From UBA117 sp049975245 (lineage in GTDB: Archaea > Methanobacteriota > Methanobacteria > Methanobacteriales > Methanobacteriaceae): a stretch of 64,000 nt of DNA. Below, in pieces: positions 18,253-27,106 of the stretch. Under the pieces are notes generated by a model, which was given only the letters and a program-made list of their open reading frames with translations, was not told the origin of the DNA and made no database searches. The translations under genes and the position numbers were made by a program. The stretch spans positions 1 to 64,000 of the forward strand of contig JBNGDB010000013.1 of assembly GCA_049975245.1 (NCBI GenBank), in the 5' to 3' direction. The stretch's first letter is position 1. Each line of letters begins with the position of its first letter.

Positions 18253-19239
18253 ATGAATAAAAAGATAATACCAGTTATACTCGTATTAGTGGGTATAAGT
18301 ACATTAATATTAACTTATAATCATTTTGGTGGATTGGAAACTTTTTCAAATTCAGAAATTAACTTAAATTACCCTAAAAATTGGGAAATTTCTGAAAATA
18401 ATAAAAACAACAATATAGTCTCTTTTTATGATAATGAATTACAAATTAACGTAACTGTGAATAAACAAATAATACCCTCCAATTACAGCTATGAAACACA
18501 TTTAAATAGATTAAAAAATAATAATACCAAAAATTTATATCTTATTTCTAATAAAACCGTAGAAATATCTGGAAAAAATGGAATCGAAGTAATATATGAA
18601 GATAAAAATCAATCTAAAAGATTAGTAGAATATTGGGTTGAAGAAAAAGGATTTTTCTTTAGCATAATCGCTGATTATTCCTTAAACTCATCCAAAAGTG
18701 ACAATGAATATTATTTTCTTATTGGTGATTATTTAAAAGATATTAAACGAAATAAATCATTAGAAACTATTTTGAACAGTTTTAATATAAAAAATATTAA
18801 TAATATAGACAGAGAATCCCGTGACGAACTAATTTGGGCTCAAGTTCATATTCCTCCCCTTAATTATAATTGGAATATAAGATCAGATACTGTTAATGGA
18901 TATGGATCGGTTTACCATTATAATGAAAGTGTTTATCCTGGAAAAAATGGTACCAGTGGTTTATTAGGACATAGGACTCTTTTTTCTGCACCATTTAGGA
19001 ATATCGATCAACTCCAACCTGGAGATTTAGTTATAATTGATGATTATCTTACCTTAAAACGTTACACCTACCAGGTTGTATCAAATGGGAATATTAAATG
19101 GGACTATAGATATAATCCAATTAAATTCCCCAAAAACGGACCTCCAAAATTGATATTAGTAACATGTCACCCTCCTGGAACAAAAGCTGCAGCATGGATT
19201 GTAAATTGCGACCTAATATCAGTAAGCTATTTAAATTAA
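18253..19239 (+). CDS. Membrane-anchored sortase with N-terminal PsbP-like domain
   Basis: About 328 residues. An N-terminal membrane helix is followed by a PsbP-like domain (about residues 35-180, NYPKNWEIS...) and a C-terminal sortase domain (about 200-328). The catalytic histidine is in LLGHRTLF and the cysteine in LVTCHPPG. Sortases attach surface proteins to the envelope, which suits a pseudomurein-walled methanogen. After the cysteine, where a catalytic arginine is expected, the segment GTKAAAWIVNC has none. A GTG at 18244 is an alternative start; the ATG at 18253 is taken. Confidence 0.7.
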   Translation: MNKKIIPVILVLVGISTLILTYNHFGGLETFSNSEINLNYPKNWEISENNKNNNIVSFYDNELQINVTVNKQIIPSNYSYETHLNRLKNNNTKNLYLISNKTVEISGKNGIEVIYEDKNQSKRLVEYWVEEKGFFFSIIADYSLNSSKSDNEYYFLIGDYLKDIKRNKSLETILNSFNIKNINNIDRESRDELIWAQVHIPPLNYNWNIRSDTVNGYGSVYHYNESVYPGKNGTSGLLGHRTLFSAPFRNIDQLQPGDLVIIDDYLTLKRYTYQVVSNGNIKWDYRYNPIKFPKNGPPKLILVTCHPPGTKAAAWIVNCDLISVSYLN

Positions 19240-19343
19240 AAATTTAAAAAAATATTTAATTAATTTTTGAAAATAATATTTAACAATTAAATTCATATGC
19301 TATATGGAAATAAATATTCTTAACAAAACATGGGAGGATTAAT

Positions 19344-19619
19344 ATGGTTGATGAGAGTTATGAAAGGGCTAAAAAAAGAGCGCATGATATAAGAGATTTT
19401 TATAATCATTTTATTATTTATATTATTGTAAATGCCATGTTGATTATCATAAACTTTTTAACCAGCCCCGGAGCGTGGTGGTTCTACTGGATAAGCATAT
19501 TTTGGGGTATAGGTTTGGTATGGCATGCTTTCTCGGTATTTGTCCAGAAAGGTATCTTCAGTAAAGAGTGGGAAGATAAGAAAATAAAAGAAATTATGGA
19601 AAAAGAAAAAAAAGATTAA
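19344..19619 (+). CDS. 2TM-domain small membrane protein
   Basis: 91 residues: a charged N-terminus (YERAKKRAHDIRDFYNHF), two hydrophobic helices (about residues 23-42 and 50-70) and a Lys/Glu-rich tail. This matches the widespread 2TM domain found alone or on kinases and regulators; function is unknown. The ATG is preceded by GGGAGGA. It lies between the sortase and the HTH-PhoU pair without obvious linkage to either. Confidence 0.7.
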   Translation: MVDESYERAKKRAHDIRDFYNHFIIYIIVNAMLIIINFLTSPGAWWFYWISIFWGIGLVWHAFSVFVQKGIFSKEWEDKKIKEIMEKEKKD

Positions 19620-19643
19620 TTAGATCTAAAAAACTTTAATAAT

Positions 19644-19676
19644 CTTTTTTATTATTTTAAAATTTATTTTTTTTTT
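19644..19676 (+). terminator. Oligo-T terminator after the 2TM gene
   Basis: Two T runs (six, then ten consecutive T at 19667-19676) follow the 2TM gene by about 25 bp, the expected form of an archaeal intrinsic terminator. It lies between convergent genes. Confidence 0.5.
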
Positions 19677-19713
19677 AATTTAAATATTTAAAATTAGTTA
19701 ATTAAATAAAAAA

Positions 19714-20628
19714 TTATAGGTTATATTTCTTTTTACGCCTTCTGAATCGTTCAGGAGTTGTACTTCGAGGTACATTGTAATAAAACTCTTCACTAGTATC
19801 GATAATTTCGATGGATATATCGGCAATTCTTTCAAATGCTTTCACTACCCGAGATAATGATATGTAATATGTTGATCTATCTTTATCCTCAAAAGGAACC
19901 TCTGCCATTTGGGTAGCTATGCAGTTCAAGGATTTTTTTTGTAATTTATGAATTTTTTCCTCAGATTCCATTATACTGTCCTTTAATTCCAACTTTTCGT
20001 TTAAAAATGCATCCATGGAAGATTTCACCATATTTTTGGAACGTTTAAACATTTCTTCTAAAAGAAGCATCATCTCTTCATCAATTTCATATGATTCTTT
20101 TAATGTAAAATTTGCAATATGACCAGAATAATCAGCTATACGTTCTAAATCATAAGCAATTTCTCCAAAGATTGTGGTTTTACTGAATTCATAGTAAGGA
20201 TTTATAGAGATTGCCGTGTCAACAGAAGATCTTACCTTTTCATGCATTTTATTTGTGGTATAATCCATTTTCAGAGCTTCATTAGCCAGATCCTTATCAT
20301 GTTTGGTAAGAGCTTCAAATGATAGATCCAATTCTCGACATACGAGGGAAGCCATATCTTTTAACAAATCTTTTATGATAAAAGTTCCCGCATGTTCTCT
20401 TGAAGTTTTTTCTTCATCAAACATGTCGGAAAATTCTTCGAATTTTTTTAAATCTAAAATATAAGCTCTTCTTACCACGTTCTCTTTAATTAGAGGTTGA
20501 AGTAACTTTGTAACATACCTTCTAGTAATACCCAGTTTTTCAGCTATTTCATCCTGGGTTGAAGGATTATCATAAAGAATAACATCCAAAACTGCCTTTA
20601 GTGTTGTATTTCTAGCTTTTTTGCTCAT
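19714..20628 (-). CDS. HTH-PhoU fusion, probable phosphate-responsive regulator
   Basis: About 304 residues. An N-terminal winged helix (NPSTQDEIAEKLGITRRYVTKLLQPLI) is fused to two PhoU repeats (DLERIADYSGHIANF and SRVVKAFERIADISIEI), so it can both bind DNA and sense what PhoU senses. It may control the nearby pst genes; that is inference. The frame reaches 20643, but the ATG at 20628 has AGTGA five bases upstream and overlaps the upstream membrane gene by 17 bp, indicating co-translation. The C-terminus is Arg/Lys-rich. Confidence 0.8.
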   Translation of the reverse strand: MSKKARNTTLKAVLDVILYDNPSTQDEIAEKLGITRRYVTKLLQPLIKENVVRRAYILDLKKFEEFSDMFDEEKTSREHAGTFIIKDLLKDMASLVCRELDLSFEALTKHDKDLANEALKMDYTTNKMHEKVRSSVDTAISINPYYEFSKTTIFGEIAYDLERIADYSGHIANFTLKESYEIDEEMMLLLEEMFKRSKNMVKSSMDAFLNEKLELKDSIMESEEKIHKLQKKSLNCIATQMAEVPFEDKDRSTYYISLSRVVKAFERIADISIEIIDTSEEFYYNVPRSTTPERFRRRKKKYNL

Positions 20629-21235
20629 TATTTTCACTTTCATTAATATTTTGATCGTCTTTATGTATAAGGGTAATAGATTCTTTAGAGATAGAGAAGA
20701 TCACATATAGAAGTGCTAAGATAACTATTATGGATATTATAGCACCAAATTCGTAGAATAAATCATCATATATATCCACGATTTTGGAGTTAACATCTAT
20801 AAATCCATTTAACAGTTTGATTGCTCCTACGAAAATCAGTATAAATCCATATTTCCGCTTAATATTCTCAGGCATTATTATGGGATATAATCCCATCAGT
20901 ATAAGTCCCAGACCGATGGATCTGAATAGATTCCATCCGGTTGCACCCTGTAAAAATTCTATAATCTTTTGAGGTTCCCAAAATATGGGGGATAAAAGGT
21001 ATAAGAATTCAATTACCAGTATAATTAACAGTGGAAATATGTAAACAATACGTGTCTCAATTTTCTGAGTATTAATATTCTCCAGTGGTTCTCGTATGAA
21101 ATGGGACATTACCTGATATAGCATAGCACCTAATACTGCACCTATAACAGTACCTCCTATTCCAATTTTTGATGTGGTAAAGGCCACTATACCAGATATA
21201 ACACCGGCCATTACTATATCTAATGACTTTGACAT
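20612..21235 (-). CDS. Uncharacterised membrane protein paired with HTH-PhoU
   Basis: 207 residues with about five hydrophobic helices. The opening (MAGVISGIVAFTTSKIGIGGTVIGAVLGAMLYQV) is glycine-rich, and the C-terminal tail is short, charged and Asn/Glu-rich. No family was recognised. It is the first gene of a two-gene unit whose second gene is the HTH-PhoU protein, and the overlap suggests a functional pair, for instance a membrane sensor or channel controlled by the regulator. Confidence 0.5.
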   Translation of the reverse strand: MSKSLDIVMAGVISGIVAFTTSKIGIGGTVIGAVLGAMLYQVMSHFIREPLENINTQKIETRIVYIFPLLIILVIEFLYLLSPIFWEPQKIIEFLQGATGWNLFRSIGLGLILMGLYPIIMPENIKRKYGFILIFVGAIKLLNGFIDVNSKIVDIYDDLFYEFGAIISIIVILALLYVIFSISKESITLIHKDDQNINESENNEQKS

Positions 21236-21409
21236 TTTATCACTTCAGAAAAATATACAATTGATATCTTATTTACAATTTTTCCCCTTTTAATAAATAT
21301 AATTAAGCTAAAAAATGTTTTAAAATTGTTAAAACAAAATTTTAGAACAATAAAATTACTAAAAATTTTAAACCTAATAATATAATTCTAGACTCAAATA
21401 GATAAAAAA

Positions 21410-21482
21410 AGCCTCAGGGGGGATTCGAACCCCCGACCTATGCCTTACCAAGGCATCGCTCTACCGCCTGAGCCACTGAGGC
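21410..21482 (-). tRNA. tRNA-Thr (anticodon GGU)
   Basis: Full cloverleaf on the minus strand: acceptor GCCTCAG/CTGAGGC, D-arm GCTC/GAGC, anticodon stem ATGCC/GGCAT with loop TTGGTAA (anticodon GGT), and T-arm GGGGG-TTCGAAT-CCCCC. The discriminator is T, the usual base for archaeal tRNA-Thr. CCA is not encoded and there is no intron. It lies 69 bp from tRNA-Leu on the same strand, each with its own AT-rich promoter region. Confidence 0.95.
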
Positions 21483-21551
21483 TATAACCTTCTTATGAAT
21501 ATTAATAATTATAATATTTAAAACTAATGATAATAGTTGAAATAATAAAAG

Positions 21552-21635
21552 TGCAGGGGATGGGATTCGAACCCACGTAGGCCTACGCCAGAGGATCTTA
21601 AGTCCACCCCCTTTGGCCAGCTCGGGCACCCCTGC
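21552..21635 (-). tRNA. tRNA-Leu (anticodon UAA)
   Basis: Class II tRNA with a long variable arm (stem GTAGG/CCTAC). Acceptor GCAGGGG/CCCCTGC, discriminator A as for archaeal leucine tRNAs, T-arm GTGGG-TTCGAAT-CCCAT. The anticodon loop CTTAAGA gives anticodon TAA. The anticodon stem GTGGA/TCCTC contains one T-T mismatch at 28-42, which is odd for an otherwise good tRNA. No intron and no encoded CCA. Confidence 0.93.
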
Positions 21636-21913
21636 ATATGACAAACTTGTTAGAAATTGTTAGAGGTTATATATTAAGTTAACGGTTCACTGAAAAAATA
21701 TTAATATATACAAATTAATCAGCACCATATATTAAATTACATTTCATTTAATACCACTTAAATTTAAGTTGTAAACTAATAAAAAGAACTAGTTATAAAT
21801 AAATTTATTTCAAATTAAAAATTTATTATCAAATAATTATCTAAAATAAATATTATTATTAAAAAATATATTATAATAAAATTATAATAATTAAATTCGT
21901 TACATGTGGTTTA

Positions 21914-22078
21914 ATGCAAGTTGATAGGGAAAAATGTGGAAGCTGTGGAGCTTGTGTAAGTGTATGTCCAAATAATGTTCTCTTAATTCTTGAAAATTAT
22001 CTAAAAATAGAAAAACATTGTAAAAAATGCAATAACTGCACCATAGTATGTCCTTTAGGAGCGTTAAGTAATAAATAG
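21914..22078 (+). CDS. Small 2x[4Fe-4S] ferredoxin, likely partner of geranylgeranyl reductase
   Basis: 54-residue protein with two cluster motifs, CGSCGACVSVCP and CKKCNNCTIVCP, the second ending PLGAL. The stop lies 9 bp before the geranylgeranyl reductase start, so the two form an operon. In Methanosarcina a neighbouring ferredoxin supplies electrons to this lipid reductase; the same role is inferred here. The ATG at 21914 is the only sensible start in frame. Confidence 0.8.
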   Translation: MQVDREKCGSCGACVSVCPNNVLLILENYLKIEKHCKKCNNCTIVCPLGALSNK

Positions 22079-22087
22079 GAGAATATC

Positions 22088-23236
22088 ATGAGATATGATG
22101 TTGTAGTAGTTGGAGGACGTGTTGCAGGTTCAATATCTTCATTATATGCATCAAATAATGATTTAGATGTATTAATGATAGAAAAAAGACAAGAAATCGG
22201 AACTCCTGTGCAATGTGCAGGGGCCACCAGTTATGGAACATTTAAAACTTTAGGAATTAAACCATCAAAAAAATATCTTTGTACAAAAATTTATGGCGCA
22301 GATCTTTATTCGCCCGATGGAAATGCTGCGAAATTGAAAGGACCGGTAGCCGAGGGTCTAATTTTAGAAAGAAAAATATTCGATAAGGAATTAGCAATCG
22401 AATCTGCTAAATCTGGAACCGAGATTATGTTAAAAACCCAGGCTAAAGATCTTATAATTAAAGATAAAAAAGTCCAAGGAGTAATTGCCAAACATCTTGG
22501 AAAAACTATAGAAATTAATGCAGATTTAGTAATTGCAGCTGATGGTTTAGAGTCCCAGATTGCTAAAAAAGCAGGACTAAACACAACTTGCAAACCCTAT
22601 GACATATGTTCATGTGCCCAGTACGAAATGGTAGGATTGGATATTGATCCAAATTATTTAAAATTCTATTTTGGCCAAAAAATTGCGCCTGGAGGATATG
22701 TATGGATTTTTCCCAAGGGTGATGGTGTTGCCAACGTAGGATTAGGTATAAGAAGCCCCGGGAAACCCGCTCACCATTATCTAAATAAATTTGTATCAAA
22801 TCTTAATGCTACACCAGTTGAAATGAATATAGGGGGAGTTCCAGTATCGGGCCCTATTTCCAAAACTTTTAATGATGGTTTGCTAGTTGTTGGTGATGCA
22901 GCCCATCAAGTAGACCCTATAACTGGAGGCGGGATCCATATTACGGCAGTTTGTGCCAAGATAGCAGGTGAAGTAGCAGCAGAAGCAATTCATAATGAAA
23001 ATACATCTTCTACTTTTTTAGAGAAATATGAGAAACTATGGATGAAAGAAATAGGAAGTAACATAAAAAGATCTCTAAAGTACCGGAAAGCGCTGGACAG
23101 TATGAGTGATGATGATCTAAATGCTTTAATAAAGTTCGGGCAAGGAAAAGACATAGGTTCACTTTCCAAACTATCCATGTTAAAACTAGCAAAAGATTAT
23201 CCCCAACTTTTACATATATTAAAAGAACTTCTCTAA
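22088..23236 (+). CDS. Geranylgeranyl reductase family protein (archaeal lipid saturation)
   Basis: 382-residue flavoprotein. FAD-binding Rossmann motif VVVGGRVAGSISSLYAS at the N-terminus, QCAGATSYG near residue 42, and a second FAD motif VVGDAAHQVDPITGGGI about residue 265, characteristic of digeranylgeranylglycerophospholipid reductases. It saturates the isoprenoid chains of archaeol lipids using reduced ferredoxin. The upstream small ferredoxin is the probable donor. The DGGGP synthase that makes its substrate is encoded near 58 kb. Confidence 0.85.
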   Translation: MRYDVVVVGGRVAGSISSLYASNNDLDVLMIEKRQEIGTPVQCAGATSYGTFKTLGIKPSKKYLCTKIYGADLYSPDGNAAKLKGPVAEGLILERKIFDKELAIESAKSGTEIMLKTQAKDLIIKDKKVQGVIAKHLGKTIEINADLVIAADGLESQIAKKAGLNTTCKPYDICSCAQYEMVGLDIDPNYLKFYFGQKIAPGGYVWIFPKGDGVANVGLGIRSPGKPAHHYLNKFVSNLNATPVEMNIGGVPVSGPISKTFNDGLLVVGDAAHQVDPITGGGIHITAVCAKIAGEVAAEAIHNENTSSTFLEKYEKLWMKEIGSNIKRSLKYRKALDSMSDDDLNALIKFGQGKDIGSLSKLSMLKLAKDYPQLLHILKELL

Positions 23237-23396
23237 TAAAATTAAATATTAACCCTATGTAAAAATTAGATGAAATTTATTTACACAAATTAGTTAGAAT
23301 CATAATATGATTAATTTATATTAGAATATAAAGCATCAAAGTATCACATTTAATTAATAACTGAATATTTTTATTGAATAGTAAAGGATGAAATTT

Positions 23397-24152
23397 ATGA
23401 AAAAAATTCTGGGGAAATTTACGTATTTAGATTTAATTATTATTGTAATTGTTTTTTCAGCAATTATTATGGCTTTTTACAATACTGCTGATTCTCAATA
23501 TAATATTCAGAAATATACATTTGACAGTATGGAAATGGAAAAAGCTAATTTAAAGTTTCAGGATCTTTACGGGTCTGGTAAAATAGTTTATTCCCGATTA
23601 TCAGGATATAATTCCATAGATGGTAAAAAAGAGACAATTTATGGTGAAGTATTGTGGAGTAATGAAAAAGAAATGCTTTTAAATGTTAATGGTAGTAAAA
23701 TTCTCGCCAGTAATTATCAAAACAGGTTTGCTGATTTTTATTTTGAATCCATCACTTTAGAAGTTGTGGGATATGAAAATAATACTGTAGATGTGATTTT
23801 AGAACCTATTAATATAACCAGTGTTAATGAGTTAATTTTTGATATACCTGAAGAATATCGTATAAGTGCCTATTTAACTGTAACACCTCAAGAAAGTAGT
23901 TTATTACAAAAATTGGATAACGAATTATATTTAAGAGAGAATTATTCACCAGTATCTACTGCAGATAATAATGATATCCTTAACCTAACTTGGGCAAATT
24001 CAACAGATCTAAAAATTATTGATGAGGTTATTGGTGATTTAGATGGTGTTTCCAGTTATATTACCATTAGAATTTTTAATGTTAGTGATGATACTTTGGA
24101 AAAATTGAAAAATGAGTATAAAATAAAAAAAATTGTGAGATTACCCAATTAA
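23397..24152 (+). CDS. Uncharacterised single-pass membrane protein (DUF4330-like opening)
   Basis: About 251 residues. It opens with KFTYLDLIIIVIVFSAIIMAF, one membrane helix, then an extracytoplasmic region rich in Asn, Tyr and acidic residues. The opening recalls DUF4330 proteins, but the match is weak. The first ATG at 23388 overlaps a good AAAGGATGA site that is spaced correctly for the ATG at 23397, so the later start is used. It ends 25 bp before a polysaccharide polymerase gene and is probably co-transcribed with it. Confidence 0.5.
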   Translation: MKKILGKFTYLDLIIIVIVFSAIIMAFYNTADSQYNIQKYTFDSMEMEKANLKFQDLYGSGKIVYSRLSGYNSIDGKKETIYGEVLWSNEKEMLLNVNGSKILASNYQNRFADFYFESITLEVVGYENNTVDVILEPINITSVNELIFDIPEEYRISAYLTVTPQESSLLQKLDNELYLRENYSPVSTADNNDILNLTWANSTDLKIIDEVIGDLDGVSSYITIRIFNVSDDTLEKLKNEYKIKKIVRLPN

Positions 24153-24177
24153 CAAATTTTAGTTTTATGAGGATTAA

Positions 24178-25452
24178 ATGAGTTCCATTTACAATTTATC
24201 CACCAATATAGCGGACAAAATAAAATATATTATACAAAGTAGCTTAATTTATACTATTTTGCTTAAATTATTTTTATACATCGAAAATATGTGGTTAAAC
24301 AGTTTTTTAAGGAAAATTTATCCCAGAGACAATTTCCTATCATTCTTAAATCACAGTTACATTCTTAAAAACCATATATTCTCACCGCTGATAATAGTTG
24401 TTGCCTTCGCACTTTTAATGATTTTAGCCAGCATACCATTATCACAAAATTTACAATTAAATATCTTAATAGGCTTTATTGCATTTTTTATTTTTTCAAT
24501 GATAGTGCCTAAATACTTAATAAATAATAAAAGAGATTATTTTATCTTTGATTCTAGAAAAATTTATTCATTAGGAATATTACTATTTTTAATAAGTTTT
24601 ATATTCTTTTATTTAAATATAATAACCTTGGGCGGCTTACCTATATTGGAACCTAAATTAAGATATGTTCTTGACCCTAAATTGACCTTGCCTATCTTCT
24701 TAAGCATACCTGCTGTTGCTTTCATGGGTTCCCATATATTAAAAGAAATGCAGAAGGGTTTAATATCTAAATCCTCTGCAAAATTTAGATTTATCTTTTT
24801 ATCTGCAATTAGTTTGCTTTTATTACTTAGCCTAGGGTATAGGACTCCTTTGGTTGCATTAATACTAATAGTAGTTATTATGGGTTATTACACTCGTCTG
24901 TTTCAAGTTTGGGAAATTATATTAGGTTTTCTATTGGCTTTGTCAGTGGTACTGGTTTTAGGTTACTTTCGATCTGTGGAAGAATATGCATTAGCATATT
25001 TGAGCCCATTTGATTTTTTAAGGAATCGTGCTGCTTTCACTTTAAATGTTTTAAATTTACTAAATAATATTTCAGGATTTTCTGGTTTTATGCATGGTAA
25101 TCTATCATTAAGTATTCTTCCTGGACCCGGTGAAGGACCACGAACAATAGTTGGACGATTAATTGCATGGAGAAGTGGTGTTACCATTACACCCACACTA
25201 ATAGGTCCTATGTTGATAGATTTTGGAACAATAGGAGTAACTATAGGTATGGGATTTTTAGGTTTAATAATTGGTTTAGGATACAAAATTCTCCAAAAAA
25301 CCAAAGACTCTTTCTACGTAGCTTTATATGCCATAATTTTAAGTTATAGTATAATTGGCGTAGAAACTGGGATTTTAGACCTTTTAGTTATTTTCTATAT
25401 AATATTTTCGGCAGTAATATATTTCACTATTATAATAAAAAAAATGAAATAA
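24178..25452 (+). CDS. Oligosaccharide repeat-unit polymerase-like membrane protein
   Basis: 424 residues with about ten to twelve hydrophobic helices and one larger loop (about residues 285-330, LSILPGPGEGPRTIVGR) before the last helices, the layout of Wzy/O-antigen-ligase-type polymerases. It likely polymerises or transfers a surface glycan. Its only visible partner is the membrane protein just upstream; no glycosyltransferase is adjacent. The family call rests on topology and loop character rather than a firm motif. Confidence 0.6.
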   Translation: MSSIYNLSTNIADKIKYIIQSSLIYTILLKLFLYIENMWLNSFLRKIYPRDNFLSFLNHSYILKNHIFSPLIIVVAFALLMILASIPLSQNLQLNILIGFIAFFIFSMIVPKYLINNKRDYFIFDSRKIYSLGILLFLISFIFFYLNIITLGGLPILEPKLRYVLDPKLTLPIFLSIPAVAFMGSHILKEMQKGLISKSSAKFRFIFLSAISLLLLLSLGYRTPLVALILIVVIMGYYTRLFQVWEIILGFLLALSVVLVLGYFRSVEEYALAYLSPFDFLRNRAAFTLNVLNLLNNISGFSGFMHGNLSLSILPGPGEGPRTIVGRLIAWRSGVTITPTLIGPMLIDFGTIGVTIGMGFLGLIIGLGYKILQKTKDSFYVALYAIILSYSIIGVETGILDLLVIFYIIFSAVIYFTIIIKKMK

Positions 25453-25595
25453 TAAATTTAATAATGATATAGAAGGGTAATCAGTGTTATTATAGTAATA
25501 TGAAATAGAAATAAACTTATTATATTAAATAAAAAAATATATACGATTTATAAACTCCAGCTGAAATTTTAAAAAAATTAGCAAATTTATAGGCA

Positions 25596-26960
25596 ATGGT
25601 TAAATTGATTTTAGATGGTGAAATAAAACCGGACATAGAAAAACTAAAAAAGGAAAAAAATATTGACGGGCTAGTAAAAGCTCTAAAAAATGAAGACTTT
25701 ATTATCAGAAAAGAGGCCGCCCGAGCCCTAAAATATGTGGGGGATGAAAACTCAGTTCAACCTCTCATAGAAACTTTAAATTATGAAGATTGGCAATCTG
25801 GTTACATAATCTTAGACGCAGTAAGGGAATATGCCGCTGAAGCTCTAGGTAGAATTGGCGACAAAAAAGCTGTAGACCCTCTAATTAATGCCCTTAATGA
25901 CAGGGATGCAGAAGTTAGATGGAAGTCTGCCTGGTCACTAGGTAGGATTGGGGATAAAAAAGCTGTGAAACCTTTAATAAAAACCCTAGAAGATGAAAAT
26001 AGTGATGTTAGGAAACATGCTGCTGCTGCACTTGGCAATATTGGAGATAATGGAGCAGTTGAACCACTTATCAAAGCCATAAAAGACAAAGAATGGCCTG
26101 TTCGAAAATGTGCAGTAACTGCTCTCGGGAAAATAGGTGATGAAAGAGCACTTAAACCATTGATGCATGCCTTGAATGATGAAGATTCTGATGTTAAAAG
26201 AAGAGCAATCCAAGCTCTGGAAAAAATGAAAAATTTAGCCATTGAACCTTTACTTAAAGCATTTAATGATGAAGATTGGCGAGTGCAGGCCATAGTGGCT
26301 GAAGCATTAGGTAAAATAGGAGATCGTAGAGCTGTCAAACCTCTTATTGCCGCACTAAAAAATAAAGATAAAATAGAGCGAAACAGATATGTAAGGGGTA
26401 GATCTGCAGAGGCTTTAGGGAGATTAGGTGATGAACGTGCAGTAGAACCCCTAAATAACGCTTTGAACGAAAAATATATTTATGTGAGAAGAAAAGCTAA
26501 TAAAGCATTAGAAAGATTGGGAAAGATTTCAGAATTAAATTATTACGATGATGAGGAAGTATCATTTAATTATTCTAATTCTTGGATATTAGAACAAGGA
26601 AATAGCTCTGGAAAGATAGTTAACGGGATATTAAAACATAATCATGTAACCTTCTCAGTTAACAAAAAATTTGATATGGAAGATATAAGTGTTCAGGAAT
26701 TTGCTGATCTAGTAAAAGATGTTTTTTTAAGTCAAAATGCTCAAATAATATCAGAATCGGAGATAATAGTAAATGAACAACACGGAATTGAATTGGTTAT
26801 TGAAAATTTGAATGTTGAACATACCAAGAAAATTAAAGTAGTGGCCTTTAGAAAAGAAGATTCATTATATTATTTAATGTTCTCAGGATACATTGAAGAA
26901 TTTGATGATAACACCAAATCCATTGAGACTATTATTGATAGCTTTCACTTGATTGATTAA
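25596..26960 (+). CDS. HEAT-repeat protein with C-terminal PsbP-like domain
   Basis: 454 residues. About eight PBS-lyase-type HEAT repeats span residues 15-310, each like EALGRIGDKKAVDPLINAL, forming an alpha-solenoid for protein binding. From about residue 325 a beta-rich domain (NYSNSWILEQGNSSGK...) resembles the PsbP-like domain of the sortase at 18.3 kb. No signal peptide or membrane helix is seen, so it is probably cytoplasmic. The solenoid suggests a scaffold; its ligand is unknown. Confidence 0.75.
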   Translation: MVKLILDGEIKPDIEKLKKEKNIDGLVKALKNEDFIIRKEAARALKYVGDENSVQPLIETLNYEDWQSGYIILDAVREYAAEALGRIGDKKAVDPLINALNDRDAEVRWKSAWSLGRIGDKKAVKPLIKTLEDENSDVRKHAAAALGNIGDNGAVEPLIKAIKDKEWPVRKCAVTALGKIGDERALKPLMHALNDEDSDVKRRAIQALEKMKNLAIEPLLKAFNDEDWRVQAIVAEALGKIGDRRAVKPLIAALKNKDKIERNRYVRGRSAEALGRLGDERAVEPLNNALNEKYIYVRRKANKALERLGKISELNYYDDEEVSFNYSNSWILEQGNSSGKIVNGILKHNHVTFSVNKKFDMEDISVQEFADLVKDVFLSQNAQIISESEIIVNEQHGIELVIENLNVEHTKKIKVVAFRKEDSLYYLMFSGYIEEFDDNTKSIETIIDSFHLID

Positions 26961-27106
26961 ATTTTTTAATATGTAAAAATTGGGATCCCTGACTAATTTC
27001 TTACAAAAATAGGTTTAAAAAAAAAGAAGGGAAAAAATTAAAATGACCCGAATTAGATAAAAACTGAATAAAATTTATTTATTAATTTCTAAAAATTACA
27101 TCCAAA

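Noticed and set aside
21636..21913. 278-bp gap between tRNA-Leu and the ferredoxin as a possible RNA or small gene
   Set aside because: Uniformly AT-rich without a convincing frame or stem; a TATA-like ATATATTAA for the tRNA is all that is seen.
25802..26338. 178-codon open frame antisense to the HEAT-repeat gene
   Set aside because: Its repetitive Leu/Ser/Pro content mirrors the repeat unit of the real gene on the other strand; no independent evidence.
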